A stretch of DNA of 64,000 bases from Chitinophagaceae bacterium (GTDB lineage Bacteria > Bacteroidota > Bacteroidia > Chitinophagales > Chitinophagaceae): contig JAHEMM010000001.1 in NCBI GenBank assembly GCA_024643655.1, positions 62,001-126,000 on the forward strand, read 5' to 3'. This document shows positions 45,586-54,643 of this stretch, piece after piece. Position 1 is the first letter of the stretch, and each line of letters starts with the position of its first letter. A program made the translations under genes and the position numbers. Under the pieces are notes generated by a model. The model made no database searches, was not told where the DNA came from, and saw only the letters and a program-made list of their open reading frames with translations.

Positions 45586-45589
45586 GGTT

Positions 45590-46927
45590 TTATCGGTCAA
45601 AAACGAGTCTTTGTCCTTTATTAGATTCATTCCACTCGCCATTTCCATACACTAAATTTCCGTTCACAAATGTATGTGTAATGGAAGCAGGGAATTCAAA
45701 TCCTTCTAACGGACTCCAGCCGCATTTATATAAAATATTCTCTTTGCTCACTTTAAATTGGCTATTCATATCTACGATTACAAGATCAGCATAGTATCCT
45801 TCACGGATATATCCTCTGTCAGCTATTTGAAAACAGTTTGCCACGGCATGGCTCATTTTCTCTGCGATTTTTTCTAAACTGATTATTCCTTTTTTATAAT
45901 AGTGTAACATTAGTAATAACGGGTGCTGAACAAGCGGTAGACCAGCATGAGCTTTTAAATAGGGCTCATTTTTTTCTTCCCATGTATGAGGAGCATGGTC
46001 AGTAGCTATTACATCCAGCCTGTCATCCAGCAAGGCTTTCCATAATGCTTCTTTATGGTGAGGAGCTTTAATGGCAGGATTACATTTTATTTTATTGCCA
46101 AGCTTTGGATAATCATCACTTGTAAAATGTAAATGATGAACACATACTTCAGCTGTAATCTTTTTTTCTTTTAACGGAAACATATTGGTAAACAGTTGCA
46201 ATTCATTTTCAGTGCTGATATGTAGAATATGTAATCTTGTATTGTATTTTTTTGCAATCTGTATAGCATAAAGGGATGATTCATAACAAGCTTCTTCATT
46301 TCTGATAATGGGGTGATCAGCTGCAGTCAACTCTCTTCCGCCTGCTTTCTCAAGGTTCTGTCGGATGATTTTTTCATCTTCGCAATGGGTGGCAATAAGC
46401 ACTTCACTTTCACGAAAAATTTTATCTAATGTATTGGGATTATCAACCAGCATATTGCCGGTGCTTGCACCCATAAATATTTTTACACCGCAAATGTCTT
46501 TTTTTCTATCATTTGTTCTCAATACTTCATCTGCATTATCATTGCCAGTACCCATAAAAAAAGAATAGTTGGCTAATGAGGTTTGTGAAGCAATTTTATA
46601 TTTATCCTCCAATAATTCTTGCGTTAATGCATTAGGAATTGTGTTTGGCATTTCCATAAAACTCGTAACACCGCCAGCAATTGCAGCTTTGGATTCTGAA
46701 TATATTGTTGCTTTATGTGTAAGCCCCGGTTCACGGAAATGAACCTGATCGTCTATACATCCAGGGAATAAAAATTTGTCTTCACCATTGATTTCAATAC
46801 AATCAGCGTCAATCTGCGTTATTTGCGGACTTATTTTATTAATTCGGCCATTTGTTATCAACACATCTGCATTAATAATATGACCTTCATTCACTACTTG
46901 TATATTCTTAATAAGGTATTTTTGCAT
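45590..46927 (-). CDS. pyrC: Dihydroorotase
   Basis: Converts carbamoyl aspartate to dihydroorotate in pyrimidine synthesis. The 445-aa protein has the amidohydrolase fold: DDQVHFREPGLTHKAT (from residue 59), KIFMGASTGNMLV with the Lys position that is carboxylated, LHILHISTENELQLF, and VIATDHAPHTWEEK with the catalytic Asp. In the usual HxH metal motif the first His is replaced by Gln (Q61, with H63 retained); I believe this is usual in Bacteroidota dihydroorotases, but it may affect metal binding. The short-form PyrC of E. coli is very different; this is the longer type. It is not linked to pyrD. Confidence 0.92.
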   Translation of the reverse strand: MQKYLIKNIQVVNEGHIINADVLITNGRINKISPQITQIDADCIEINGEDKFLFPGCIDDQVHFREPGLTHKATIYSESKAAIAGGVTSFMEMPNTIPNALTQELLEDKYKIASQTSLANYSFFMGTGNDNADEVLRTNDRKKDICGVKIFMGASTGNMLVDNPNTLDKIFRESEVLIATHCEDEKIIRQNLEKAGGRELTAADHPIIRNEEACYESSLYAIQIAKKYNTRLHILHISTENELQLFTNMFPLKEKKITAEVCVHHLHFTSDDYPKLGNKIKCNPAIKAPHHKEALWKALLDDRLDVIATDHAPHTWEEKNEPYLKAHAGLPLVQHPLLLMLHYYKKGIISLEKIAEKMSHAVANCFQIADRGYIREGYYADLVIVDMNSQFKVSKENILYKCGWSPLEGFEFPASITHTFVNGNLVYGNGEWNESNKGQRLVFDR

Positions 46928-47061
46928 ATCTTGTTTTCTGAACTGAGCTTAAAAAATTTCAAATAGTTTGAATTTACAGGCCTTGATATTTTTTTGGCGA
47001 ATTCAATGTGATAAATCCTAAAAAAAAATTACACATTAAAACCTGATCAAAGCCAATACCT

Positions 47062-48747
47062 ATGCAATTTAAACAAACCCTTTCAAGACTTATCCTTATT
47101 CTGCTTCCATTTTCTGCGTTTTCGCAAAGTTCTTTTTTACAGCAGGGGGATAAAGCAAATATTTTAATGGAACGGTTGGAAATTAAAAGTCGAACTGACT
47201 CTTTTTTCAATTATTCCAAGACAAAACCTTATAGTCGTCGCCATGTAGTTAGTGCTGTCAATCATTATTTGGAGCAACCTGCTGTCAAACTTTCAAAAGT
47301 TGACAAATATAATATTGAAAGGTTACGCATGAATAACCTTGAATATATTCCTTCTGAGGAGCGAATCAAATATGCATCCAAAAGAAAATTCGTTAAAAAA
47401 TTTTACTCCACACCAGCCAATTTGTTTGAAGTGCATGTAAAAGATTTTGATTTAGTTGTAAATCCGGTGATTCAATACACGGTTGCAAAAGAGAGCAATA
47501 ATATTGATAAACTCTTTTTAAATACAAGAGGTGTCACAGTTCGGGGGAATATTGCAAACAAGATTGGGTTTTTTACCTATCTCACGGATAACCAGGAAAG
47601 AGCTCCAAAATATGTGCAGGATTTTATCGCTACCCGAAAAGCAGTACCAGGGGCAGGATATTATAAGCCATTTAAAGCAGCAGGCGGTACCGATTATTTT
47701 GATGCAAGAGGTTATTTTACTTTTAATGTTACAAAGTATATCGATGTGACATTTGGGTACGATAAAAATTTCATTGGAAATGGTCATCGTAGTTTGTTGC
47801 TTAGTGATTTTGGGAACAATGCATTGTTTTTAAAACTAAATACGAGGATTTGGAAATTCAATTATCAGAACCTCTTTATGGAATTGCAAAATGCTGATGA
47901 TAGGATAGGAGATCGTTTGATTGGTAAAAAATATGCAGCCATGCACCATCTGGATATAAATGTCACCAAATGGCTTAATATTGGATTATTTGAAGGTGTA
48001 ATTTTCGGTAGAACAAATAGGTTTGATTTTGGATATCTTAACCCAATTATTTTTTATCGTTCCATTGAACAGCAGAATGGAAGTTTTGATAACTCGATTA
48101 TAGGTATTGATGCCAAAGCAAATCTTGCTAAAAAAATTCAACTCTATGGTCAGTTTTCATTAGATGAGTTTCTACTTGCTGAAATTAAAAAAAACAGAGG
48201 TTGGTGGGCTAATAAATGGGGGATACAAATAGGAGCTAAATATATTGATGCATTTGGTATTAGCAATCTTGATTTACAAGTAGAGCATAACAGAGTTCGT
48301 CCATTTACTTATTCTCATAGAGATTCAGTTGCAAATTATACTCATTATAATCAGCCGTTGGCACATCCGCTGATGGCTAATTTTCAAGAGTTTATAGGAA
48401 TTGCCCGTTATCAACCCGCACCTAAGTGGACGGCTACTGCCAAACTGATTTATTATCAACAAGGCAGAGATAGCAGTAGTCAAAGCTTTGGAAGTAATAT
48501 TTTTCTTCCTAATGTCATTCCACCACGGCAAGGAGATTTTGGATATGATATTGGCAGCGGATGGAAAACAAATGTATTTTTTGCTTCTTTCTTATTGTCG
48601 TATGAGTTGCGAGAAAATCTATTTTTGGATTTGAATGCAATAGTTCGAAATCAAAAAACAGTGACAAGCCCATTGACTTCTGCTAACGCCTCTGTTATTA
48701 GCTTTAGTGTAAGATGGAATATGCACCGTAGGGAGTTTGATTTTTAA
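47062..48747 (+). CDS. Outer-membrane beta-barrel protein, possibly Wzi-like
   Basis: The 561-aa protein has a signal peptide (MQFKQTLSRLILILLPFSAFSQ), a soluble N-terminal stretch of ~130 residues, and alternating amphipathic strands to the end, finishing with SFSVRWNMHRREFDF, a barrel end with terminal Phe. Internal segments such as VTFGYDKNFIGNGHRSLLLSDFGNNALFLKL and GLFEGVIFGR resemble Wzi-type outer-membrane proteins that hold capsule on the cell. I infer this family with moderate confidence. It stands alone between dihydroorotase (divergent) and the first GH17 gene (convergent). A role with the beta-glucan genes is not indicated. Confidence 0.72.
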   Translation: MQFKQTLSRLILILLPFSAFSQSSFLQQGDKANILMERLEIKSRTDSFFNYSKTKPYSRRHVVSAVNHYLEQPAVKLSKVDKYNIERLRMNNLEYIPSEERIKYASKRKFVKKFYSTPANLFEVHVKDFDLVVNPVIQYTVAKESNNIDKLFLNTRGVTVRGNIANKIGFFTYLTDNQERAPKYVQDFIATRKAVPGAGYYKPFKAAGGTDYFDARGYFTFNVTKYIDVTFGYDKNFIGNGHRSLLLSDFGNNALFLKLNTRIWKFNYQNLFMELQNADDRIGDRLIGKKYAAMHHLDINVTKWLNIGLFEGVIFGRTNRFDFGYLNPIIFYRSIEQQNGSFDNSIIGIDAKANLAKKIQLYGQFSLDEFLLAEIKKNRGWWANKWGIQIGAKYIDAFGISNLDLQVEHNRVRPFTYSHRDSVANYTHYNQPLAHPLMANFQEFIGIARYQPAPKWTATAKLIYYQQGRDSSSQSFGSNIFLPNVIPPRQGDFGYDIGSGWKTNVFFASFLLSYELRENLFLDLNAIVRNQKTVTSPLTSANASVISFSVRWNMHRREFDF

Positions 48748-48808
48748 GAACTTACATTCTGATCAAATAGAATTGTTGATTTTTTTCAAATTGCTTGAGT
48801 AAAATTTA

Positions 48809-49741
48809 TCAATCTTGGTGTAATTGATTCATTACCAGTTTTGGTGATCTGTCAATTTTAAATACGCCCCAATGCTTTTCGGGCTCGAATGGTTCAGGTG
48901 AACCTTTCCATGATTCATCGAATGCTTCAAAAAAGAAAGTAAGTACTTTGTTTTTTTTAGACCAACTCATTAAATCTTCGTAATAAGTTTTTTGATTTTC
49001 TTCACTCACATGTTCAGGATTTATTCCTCTTCCATTTGAATTTGTTGCCCAACCAGCTTCAGTAATAACTATAGGCTTGTGCGGATATAAATTGGAGACT
49101 ACTTCATAATTAGATTGGGTGTAATCAATAGCTTCATGAATATGTTTATATTCCCAAACAGGATATGTGTGAATAGATATAAAGTCAACTATTTCGGCAA
49201 GACTTTTTAGTTTATTTAGCCACGGAACATAGTTTTCACAAAAAGTAACCGGTTGTTGTGCGTTTTCTTTAACCAGGCGTACATATTTAATTACCTGGCT
49301 TTCGGGAACATAGTGATCTGTCCAGTCTACACAAGCTTCATTCCCTACTGAGAGTGAAAAAATGATATCTGAATATTTATTACTCCTGTCTATTAGGGTT
49401 TGAATTTTTTTAAGATTTCCTATTCTATTTCTCTCCAATTGTTCTTCGGTATAGACACCGCCTCCCCAGGGACAGCCAAAATTATTCATCTCTGCTTCAA
49501 TATAGGCGCCTAACATGACTTTGAATTCCAGCTGCTCCTGCTGAATTACTTGTAGCACAGTGTCTGCATGTATATCACAGTCGTATAAGCGAAGGTATTG
49601 CCATTCTTCTTTCAGCAGTAAAAGATCTTCCTTAACTTCCTGGTATGTTGGGTATTTATGACCTGGCTGTTGTCCTTCACGAAATCCTGAGTAGCAAATA
49701 GCTCTTGCTTGTGGCAGGTTAAAGGCAGAAAAAATGTCCAT
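48809..49741 (-). CDS. GH17 beta-1,3-glucan-active enzyme, no signal peptide
   Basis: TIM-barrel enzyme of glycoside hydrolase family 17. The 310-aa protein has acid/base E135 in SLSVGNEACVDW and nucleophile E228 in VITEAGWATNSNG, the positions and spacing of the family. It also has LRLYDCD and ISIHTYPVWEY as in GH17. GH17 enzymes cut or transfer beta-1,3-linked glucose. There is no signal peptide, so it would act on short glucans in the cytoplasm. It is the last gene of the run: it begins one base after the stop of the next GH17 gene. Exo- versus transferase activity cannot be told. Confidence 0.88.
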   Translation of the reverse strand: MDIFSAFNLPQARAICYSGFREGQQPGHKYPTYQEVKEDLLLLKEEWQYLRLYDCDIHADTVLQVIQQEQLEFKVMLGAYIEAEMNNFGCPWGGGVYTEEQLERNRIGNLKKIQTLIDRSNKYSDIIFSLSVGNEACVDWTDHYVPESQVIKYVRLVKENAQQPVTFCENYVPWLNKLKSLAEIVDFISIHTYPVWEYKHIHEAIDYTQSNYEVVSNLYPHKPIVITEAGWATNSNGRGINPEHVSEENQKTYYEDLMSWSKKNKVLTFFFEAFDESWKGSPEPFEPEKHWGVFKIDRSPKLVMNQLHQD

Positions 49742-49742
49742 A

Positions 49743-50639
49743 CTAATATTTCAATTTTTCATCTTTATCCCAGATACCCCAATAGGCTCCCACTTCCCCT
49801 TCAGCGCCTACTTTCCAGGATTCATCAAAAGAAGAAAAATAAAATATCGGTATATCTTCATTATCAGACCAAATTTGTGAGTTGATAAAATAATGCAATG
49901 CATTTTCAGTTGATGGTATAGCGCCTTTAAGACTTTCGCCTTTACTTGGCCATCCAGTTTCAGTTATTATTGTTTGTTTCCCATTACCAGCAGCTTTTGC
50001 CTGATGATACATTTGCTTCATATAGTCTAAAGAATTTTCATAATTACAACCTTCCCAGTATGGATAACAATTGCAAAGAATAATATCACAAATGTCAGTT
50101 ATTCTAGGACGATGGGAAAATTCATAATATGCATCTACATAGCCAACTGGAATTCCCGGCAATTCATTTTTAACATGTTTAATAAATTCCAACAACTCAT
50201 CTTCCGAAAGATCTTTCCTATACATTACTTCATTACCAACAGCTGCAATATCCACCATTCCTTCTTTAGCTAACTTTATTAATCCCTCAATTTCTCGTTG
50301 ATTTATTTCGGGATCATTTCCCAGCCAAGCACCCACTAAAGTTTTAATACCGTATTCTTTAGCAATTCGAGGGATATATTCATTGCCTTCAGTACATGAA
50401 AAAGATCGGACCCAACGGGTGTGAGGACGCAAAATTTCCATTCTTCTTCGTACCTGCTCTTCAGAAATAATATCACCAGGTTTTTGACCATCCTCATACA
50501 GACTAAAACAAAAACCGTGAACACCATTTTCCATAATGTCGCTGAACAAATTTTTTATTTCAGCTTCATTTTTTCCAGAAAGAAAATTTTCTTCCCCCGC
50601 AGTTGCTATAGATAAATACCGTTCTTTTCTGAAAGACAT
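49743..50639 (-). CDS. GH17 beta-glucanase-like enzyme, paralogue of the transporter-fused domain
   Basis: The 298-aa GH17 protein without signal peptide has acid/base E137 in AAVGNEVMYR and nucleophile E227 in TIITETGWPSKGE. It also has the family's SFSCTEGNEYIPRIAKEYGIKTLVGAWL and YFSSFDESWKVGAEG. By eye, the sequence is over half identical to the C-terminal domain of the neighbouring fusion protein (50716-53085), including GYVDAYY and FYFSSFDESWK, so one arose from the other by tandem duplication. It would act in the cytoplasm on imported oligosaccharides. The exact linkage is unknown; beta-1,3 is expected from the family and neighbours. Confidence 0.88.
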   Translation of the reverse strand: MSFRKERYLSIATAGEENFLSGKNEAEIKNLFSDIMENGVHGFCFSLYEDGQKPGDIISEEQVRRRMEILRPHTRWVRSFSCTEGNEYIPRIAKEYGIKTLVGAWLGNDPEINQREIEGLIKLAKEGMVDIAAVGNEVMYRKDLSEDELLEFIKHVKNELPGIPVGYVDAYYEFSHRPRITDICDIILCNCYPYWEGCNYENSLDYMKQMYHQAKAAGNGKQTIITETGWPSKGESLKGAIPSTENALHYFINSQIWSDNEDIPIFYFSSFDESWKVGAEGEVGAYWGIWDKDEKLKY

Positions 50640-50715
50640 AACTATTCTTTTTTAGGTTACATTTAAATACTTCATTTTGTCAACCAATTTACAAATGAAT
50701 GTTTTTTTTATCTTA

Positions 50716-53085
50716 TTAAGAAATATACTTTGGTTTTTCTTCAATATTCCATAATCCCCATTGTGTACCGACTATTCCTTCTTGTTGAATTTTCCACGAT
50801 TCATCAAAGGATGAGAAATAAAATACTTCAATATCTTCTGCATTTGCCCAATGCTGAACATTGATAAAATATTTCATAGCATTTTCTGTTGATGGTTTTG
50901 CTTCTAATACATCTTCTCCTTTACCAGGCCAGCCTGTTTCGGTGATAATTACTTTCTTGCCCTTTGCAATTTGATTTGTTAATGCATACATGTACTGAAT
51001 ATATTGTAAGGCATAATCATTATTAGCGCCTTCCCAGAAAGGATAACAGTTAATTAAAATAACATCACATGCATCTACTAATGCTGGTCTTTCAATGAAT
51101 TGGTAATATGCATCTACATATCCAATTTGAATGTGATTGGGTAGTTGTTGTCTTACTTGATTTATATAATTTATAACTTCTTGTTCAGATAGCTCATTAC
51201 GTTGTAAAACTTCATTTCCAACGGCCACTATATCTACTAAACCTTCTTTAGCAAGGTTGACGATTGAAATAATTTCTTTTTCATTTCTTTCTTTATCATT
51301 ACTTATCCAGGCACCTACCATTGATTTTAAACCTTTTTCCTTTGCAATTTTAGGAATCATTTCATGCCCTTCGGTACAAGAAAATGACCTTATCCATTTT
51401 GTGTGAGGTGCTATTATTTCCATTCTTCTGCGAGTTTGTTCCTCAGTTACCAGATCACCCGTTTGCTGACCTTCGGTATAAGGGCTAAAGCATAAACCAT
51501 GTAGTCCTTTTTGTAATGAAATTGAATATTGGGATTTTATTTCTGCCAATGCTTTATTACTAAAATCTACTCCGGTATTTGTATGCAAATTGAATCCCTT
51601 CTCTTTAAGTAAAAGTAGTTTGCCTGGCAAATAAGAAGAAGAGCCAGCTTTCTCTGCTTTTTTACGATCGATTGCTGCCCTAACTTCAAGTGCCTTTTCT
51701 TCAGTAACATCATAATTACGCATCACATACATGGCAATAAGAGTACCTACTATAGGAAGTCCGGAAAAGAAGGCACGAAGTCCAGTAATTGCACCTTCCT
51801 GTTCAATTCCCGGAACACCTTCTTTAAACCCAACTATGGAAATTATAACACCACTTAAACCACCGGCTATAGCAAAACCGAACTTAACCATCCACCAATA
51901 TATAGCACCAAAAATACCTTCTCTCCTTTTACCTGTATTCAATTCATCCAAATCAATAACATCAGAAGTCATGGACATCATAAGCGTAAAAAGACTTCCT
52001 ATTCCAAATGCAAAGAAAGGTAGAGCAAAGATGAACATATAGGGTTTTCCAGGAATCAGGAGAAACCAAAGCATCACGTAGCCAATTAGTGAAATTCCCT
52101 GCGACCAAAGGAAGGCTTTTTTCTTTCCTAATTTTCTAGACATCCAGGTTACAATCGGAATCACAATAAAAGTAGTAGATAGTGCACCTAAACTTCCAAA
52201 AAGCGTTGGCCAAAAACCTGCATTAGCGGCTTCTGTATTTCCATTAAATAAATGGTAAACAATTACAAAGAAGGTGAATGTTGCAACTGTATTAAAAGCA
52301 TTAAATATGAAAAATGTGGAGATACATAGTTTTCTAAAAGGTTTAATCTTAAGAGCTTCCCTAAAGCCCTGAATGATTTCATCAAAACTCCCACGAATAT
52401 TTCTAAAGTTTAATTCCGAATAGTTTTCGTTTAATGTGGATTTACTTTTTATAAATATAGCCGGTATCATTGCAACGATCATTAAGATGATGCCTGTCCA
52501 AATTGCAAGGGTTCGTGTAGCACTTTCTGCAGATGTAAACCATCCATTAGGACCGTTATCATACATAATTACCCAGAACCAAGGCGCTATAACCCAGGCC
52601 CATTGACCAATCCATTGTGCAATTGCCATAATATTGGTTCGTTCATGAAAATCGTTACTCATCTCATAGCCCATAGCCACATAAGGCACACTAAAGATTG
52701 TGAGCCCTAAATAAAAAACGAATGACCAGAACATAAAATAAATGAAGTTATAATCTACTCCACTTACTTTATATAGTTGCCACATTATAACAAAGGAAAT
52801 TCCCATGATAATAGCACCAACAAAAACATACTGCCTACGCCTTCCCCATTTCGATTTGGTATTATCCGAAATAAAACCCATAATAGGATCAGTGAAGGAA
52901 TCAAATATTCTTGGGAAGAAGTAAATAATACCCCACATCCAACCCGGAAAACCTAAATTTTGTACCAAGACCACCATAAAAATTCCTAAGGCTGCAGGGA
53001 ACATTTGATTGGCGAGCATACCAAATCCAAAAGCTACCTTTTGCCCAAATGGCACTTTATTTTCTATTTTAATTTCATTACTCAT
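50716..53085 (-). CDS. GPH/MFS sugar transporter fused to a GH17 domain
   Basis: One continuous 789-aa frame. Residues 1-465 are a glycoside-pentoside-hexuronide:cation symporter: GYEMSNDFHERTNIMAIAQW is a typical GPH loop, and DSFTDPIMGFISDNTKSKWGRRRQYV is the conserved loop 2-3, with about twelve helices. After a charged linker (about 460-520), residues 525-785 are a complete GH17 domain with acid/base E625 (AVGNEVLQR) and nucleophile E716 (ITETGWPGKG). Since the linker follows an even number of helices and GPH termini are cytoplasmic, the enzyme should face the cytoplasm. It should import oligosaccharides and cut them at the exit. The stop lies 76 bases before the next GH17 gene; GH30 is 10 bases upstream. 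I do not know of a characterised example of this fusion. Confidence 0.9.
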   Translation of the reverse strand: MSNEIKIENKVPFGQKVAFGFGMLANQMFPAALGIFMVVLVQNLGFPGWMWGIIYFFPRIFDSFTDPIMGFISDNTKSKWGRRRQYVFVGAIIMGISFVIMWQLYKVSGVDYNFIYFMFWSFVFYLGLTIFSVPYVAMGYEMSNDFHERTNIMAIAQWIGQWAWVIAPWFWVIMYDNGPNGWFTSAESATRTLAIWTGIILMIVAMIPAIFIKSKSTLNENYSELNFRNIRGSFDEIIQGFREALKIKPFRKLCISTFFIFNAFNTVATFTFFVIVYHLFNGNTEAANAGFWPTLFGSLGALSTTFIVIPIVTWMSRKLGKKKAFLWSQGISLIGYVMLWFLLIPGKPYMFIFALPFFAFGIGSLFTLMMSMTSDVIDLDELNTGKRREGIFGAIYWWMVKFGFAIAGGLSGVIISIVGFKEGVPGIEQEGAITGLRAFFSGLPIVGTLIAMYVMRNYDVTEEKALEVRAAIDRKKAEKAGSSSYLPGKLLLLKEKGFNLHTNTGVDFSNKALAEIKSQYSISLQKGLHGLCFSPYTEGQQTGDLVTEEQTRRRMEIIAPHTKWIRSFSCTEGHEMIPKIAKEKGLKSMVGAWISNDKERNEKEIISIVNLAKEGLVDIVAVGNEVLQRNELSEQEVINYINQVRQQLPNHIQIGYVDAYYQFIERPALVDACDVILINCYPFWEGANNDYALQYIQYMYALTNQIAKGKKVIITETGWPGKGEDVLEAKPSTENAMKYFINVQHWANAEDIEVFYFSSFDESWKIQQEGIVGTQWGLWNIEEKPKYIS

Positions 53086-53095
53086 AATAAGTGTA

Positions 53096-54586
53096 TCATT
53101 GGTTTATAATAATTGTTTGTATTGCTTTGTTAGTTATTTTTAAATAGATGGATTGTTCACCTTGTAATACTGTAAAATTTTTTTCTTTTTCCGTAGGATT
53201 AAAAACTACAAGTACGATGGAGCCATCTGTATTTTCTGCAGCAGTAATTTGAAGGTCTTTATCTGTTTTTTCAAAACCAATTCTGACAGCACCTGGCCGG
53301 ATAAATCTGCTAAAATGTGAAAGAGTATAATATAATGGCGTAAAATAAACTTCATCTTTTTCAGGATCAACTATTACCGGTGCCGTACACCAGTTTTTAA
53401 ACCAGTTAGGACCTCCTTGTTTATCCAAAACCATGTTCCAATCTATCCAACCATCTACATAATTATTTAAACAACCAATGATATCTTCAGCATATCGATT
53501 AACTGGGGCATATTTTGGATGTAAATGTTTTTCTTCTTCTGGTGCCCAATCCCAACCCCAGTCAGTCGCTTCTTTGCTCCAATACCAACTATCATCCTGC
53601 CATTTTGGAACTTCTGAATCAACGCAGGCTTCTGATTGAATTAAATGCTTTCCCGGAGATTTATGATGTGCATATTGTAAAGCTTCGGAAAATACATCGT
53701 AGGTACTGGCATACCAATGAATAGCAGTTCCATGAAAATATTTTGAGGACTTTTCATTTTCATACATCACATCCACCCATCCTTTTAATAGTTCTCTATT
53801 TTGATCATATCCTAAAATCTTTACATTGGCTTTGCCATCTGCTTCTAATTTAGGCCCTAAATGATTTTGAACAAAAACTGTCATTTCCTCGGGTGTATAA
53901 TGCATGCTTTCCCAATTGTTGCCATTTCCCAAAGGTTCATTCTCTACGGTTATACCCCAAATATCAATTCCTTCTGCTTTGTAGGCGTCAATATATTTTG
54001 AAAAAAATAATGCCCATGAATCATAATATTTTGGCAATAATTTACCTCCGACCCATTTATTATTATCTTTCATCCAGGGTGGAGCTGTCCAGGGTGATGA
54101 TAAAATTTTAAATCCATCTATTGAAATTGCCATTGCATCTTTAATCATTGGAATTATATCATCTTTATCTTCCTTAATTGAAAAATTTTTTAATTCCACA
54201 TCCCCTTCTATTGGAGCGTAAGAATAATTACTTAAAGAAAAATCGCAGGAATTGATATGGGTTCTGGTTAGCGAATAACGGGCACCGCTCTGACCGAAAT
54301 ATGCCTCTAGAATTAAGTTTCGCTTCTCCTTGCTTAATCTATTTAACAATGAAGCAGAAGATTCTGTAAACGAACCGCCAAAGCCTGTTATAGTTTGAAA
54401 TTTATTTGCAGATAGTAATTTGATAGTGCTTGCATTATTACCTGAAGATAAAATATCGATTGGCTGTAGTTTATTGCCATTAGCAGAAGTTTCAAAAACT
54501 TCAATACTTAATTTTTTCTCAGAGGTGCATTCAGTTAGCGTTGCCATCATTGAAAATAAAATAACACATTTCTTAAAATTAATCAT
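53096..54586 (-). CDS. GH30 lipoprotein (beta-1,6-glucanase/glucosylceramidase family)
   Basis: Retaining TIM-barrel hydrolase; 496 aa. The N-terminus has a lipobox (LTEC, Cys20), so it is a membrane-anchored exported protein. The catalytic acid/base E217 is in WGITVENEPLGNGNNWESM and the nucleophile E319 is in LIQSEACVDSE. Other features are TGFGGSFTESSASLL and SPWTAPPWMKDN, typical of GH30. The C-terminal beta domain (about 425-496) completes the fold. GH30 members of this group cleave beta-1,6-glucans, which would remove beta-1,6 side branches of laminarin or similar glucans. It lies in the operon with the GH17 genes. Confidence 0.92.
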   Translation of the reverse strand: MINFKKCVILFSMMATLTECTSEKKLSIEVFETSANGNKLQPIDILSSGNNASTIKLLSANKFQTITGFGGSFTESSASLLNRLSKEKRNLILEAYFGQSGARYSLTRTHINSCDFSLSNYSYAPIEGDVELKNFSIKEDKDDIIPMIKDAMAISIDGFKILSSPWTAPPWMKDNNKWVGGKLLPKYYDSWALFFSKYIDAYKAEGIDIWGITVENEPLGNGNNWESMHYTPEEMTVFVQNHLGPKLEADGKANVKILGYDQNRELLKGWVDVMYENEKSSKYFHGTAIHWYASTYDVFSEALQYAHHKSPGKHLIQSEACVDSEVPKWQDDSWYWSKEATDWGWDWAPEEEKHLHPKYAPVNRYAEDIIGCLNNYVDGWIDWNMVLDKQGGPNWFKNWCTAPVIVDPEKDEVYFTPLYYTLSHFSRFIRPGAVRIGFEKTDKDLQITAAENTDGSIVLVVFNPTEKEKNFTVLQGEQSIYLKITNKAIQTIIINQ

Positions 54587-54643
54587 ACTGAAATATTTAT
54601 TTCTAATTTATAGATGTAAATCAGTTAATGACTTTTAAATGAT

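Noticed and set aside
46974-47210. Minus-strand reading frame of 78 codons at the start of the barrel-protein gene
   Set aside because: It overlaps the signal-peptide region of the real plus-strand gene, has no family resemblance, and is an artefact of the opposite strand.
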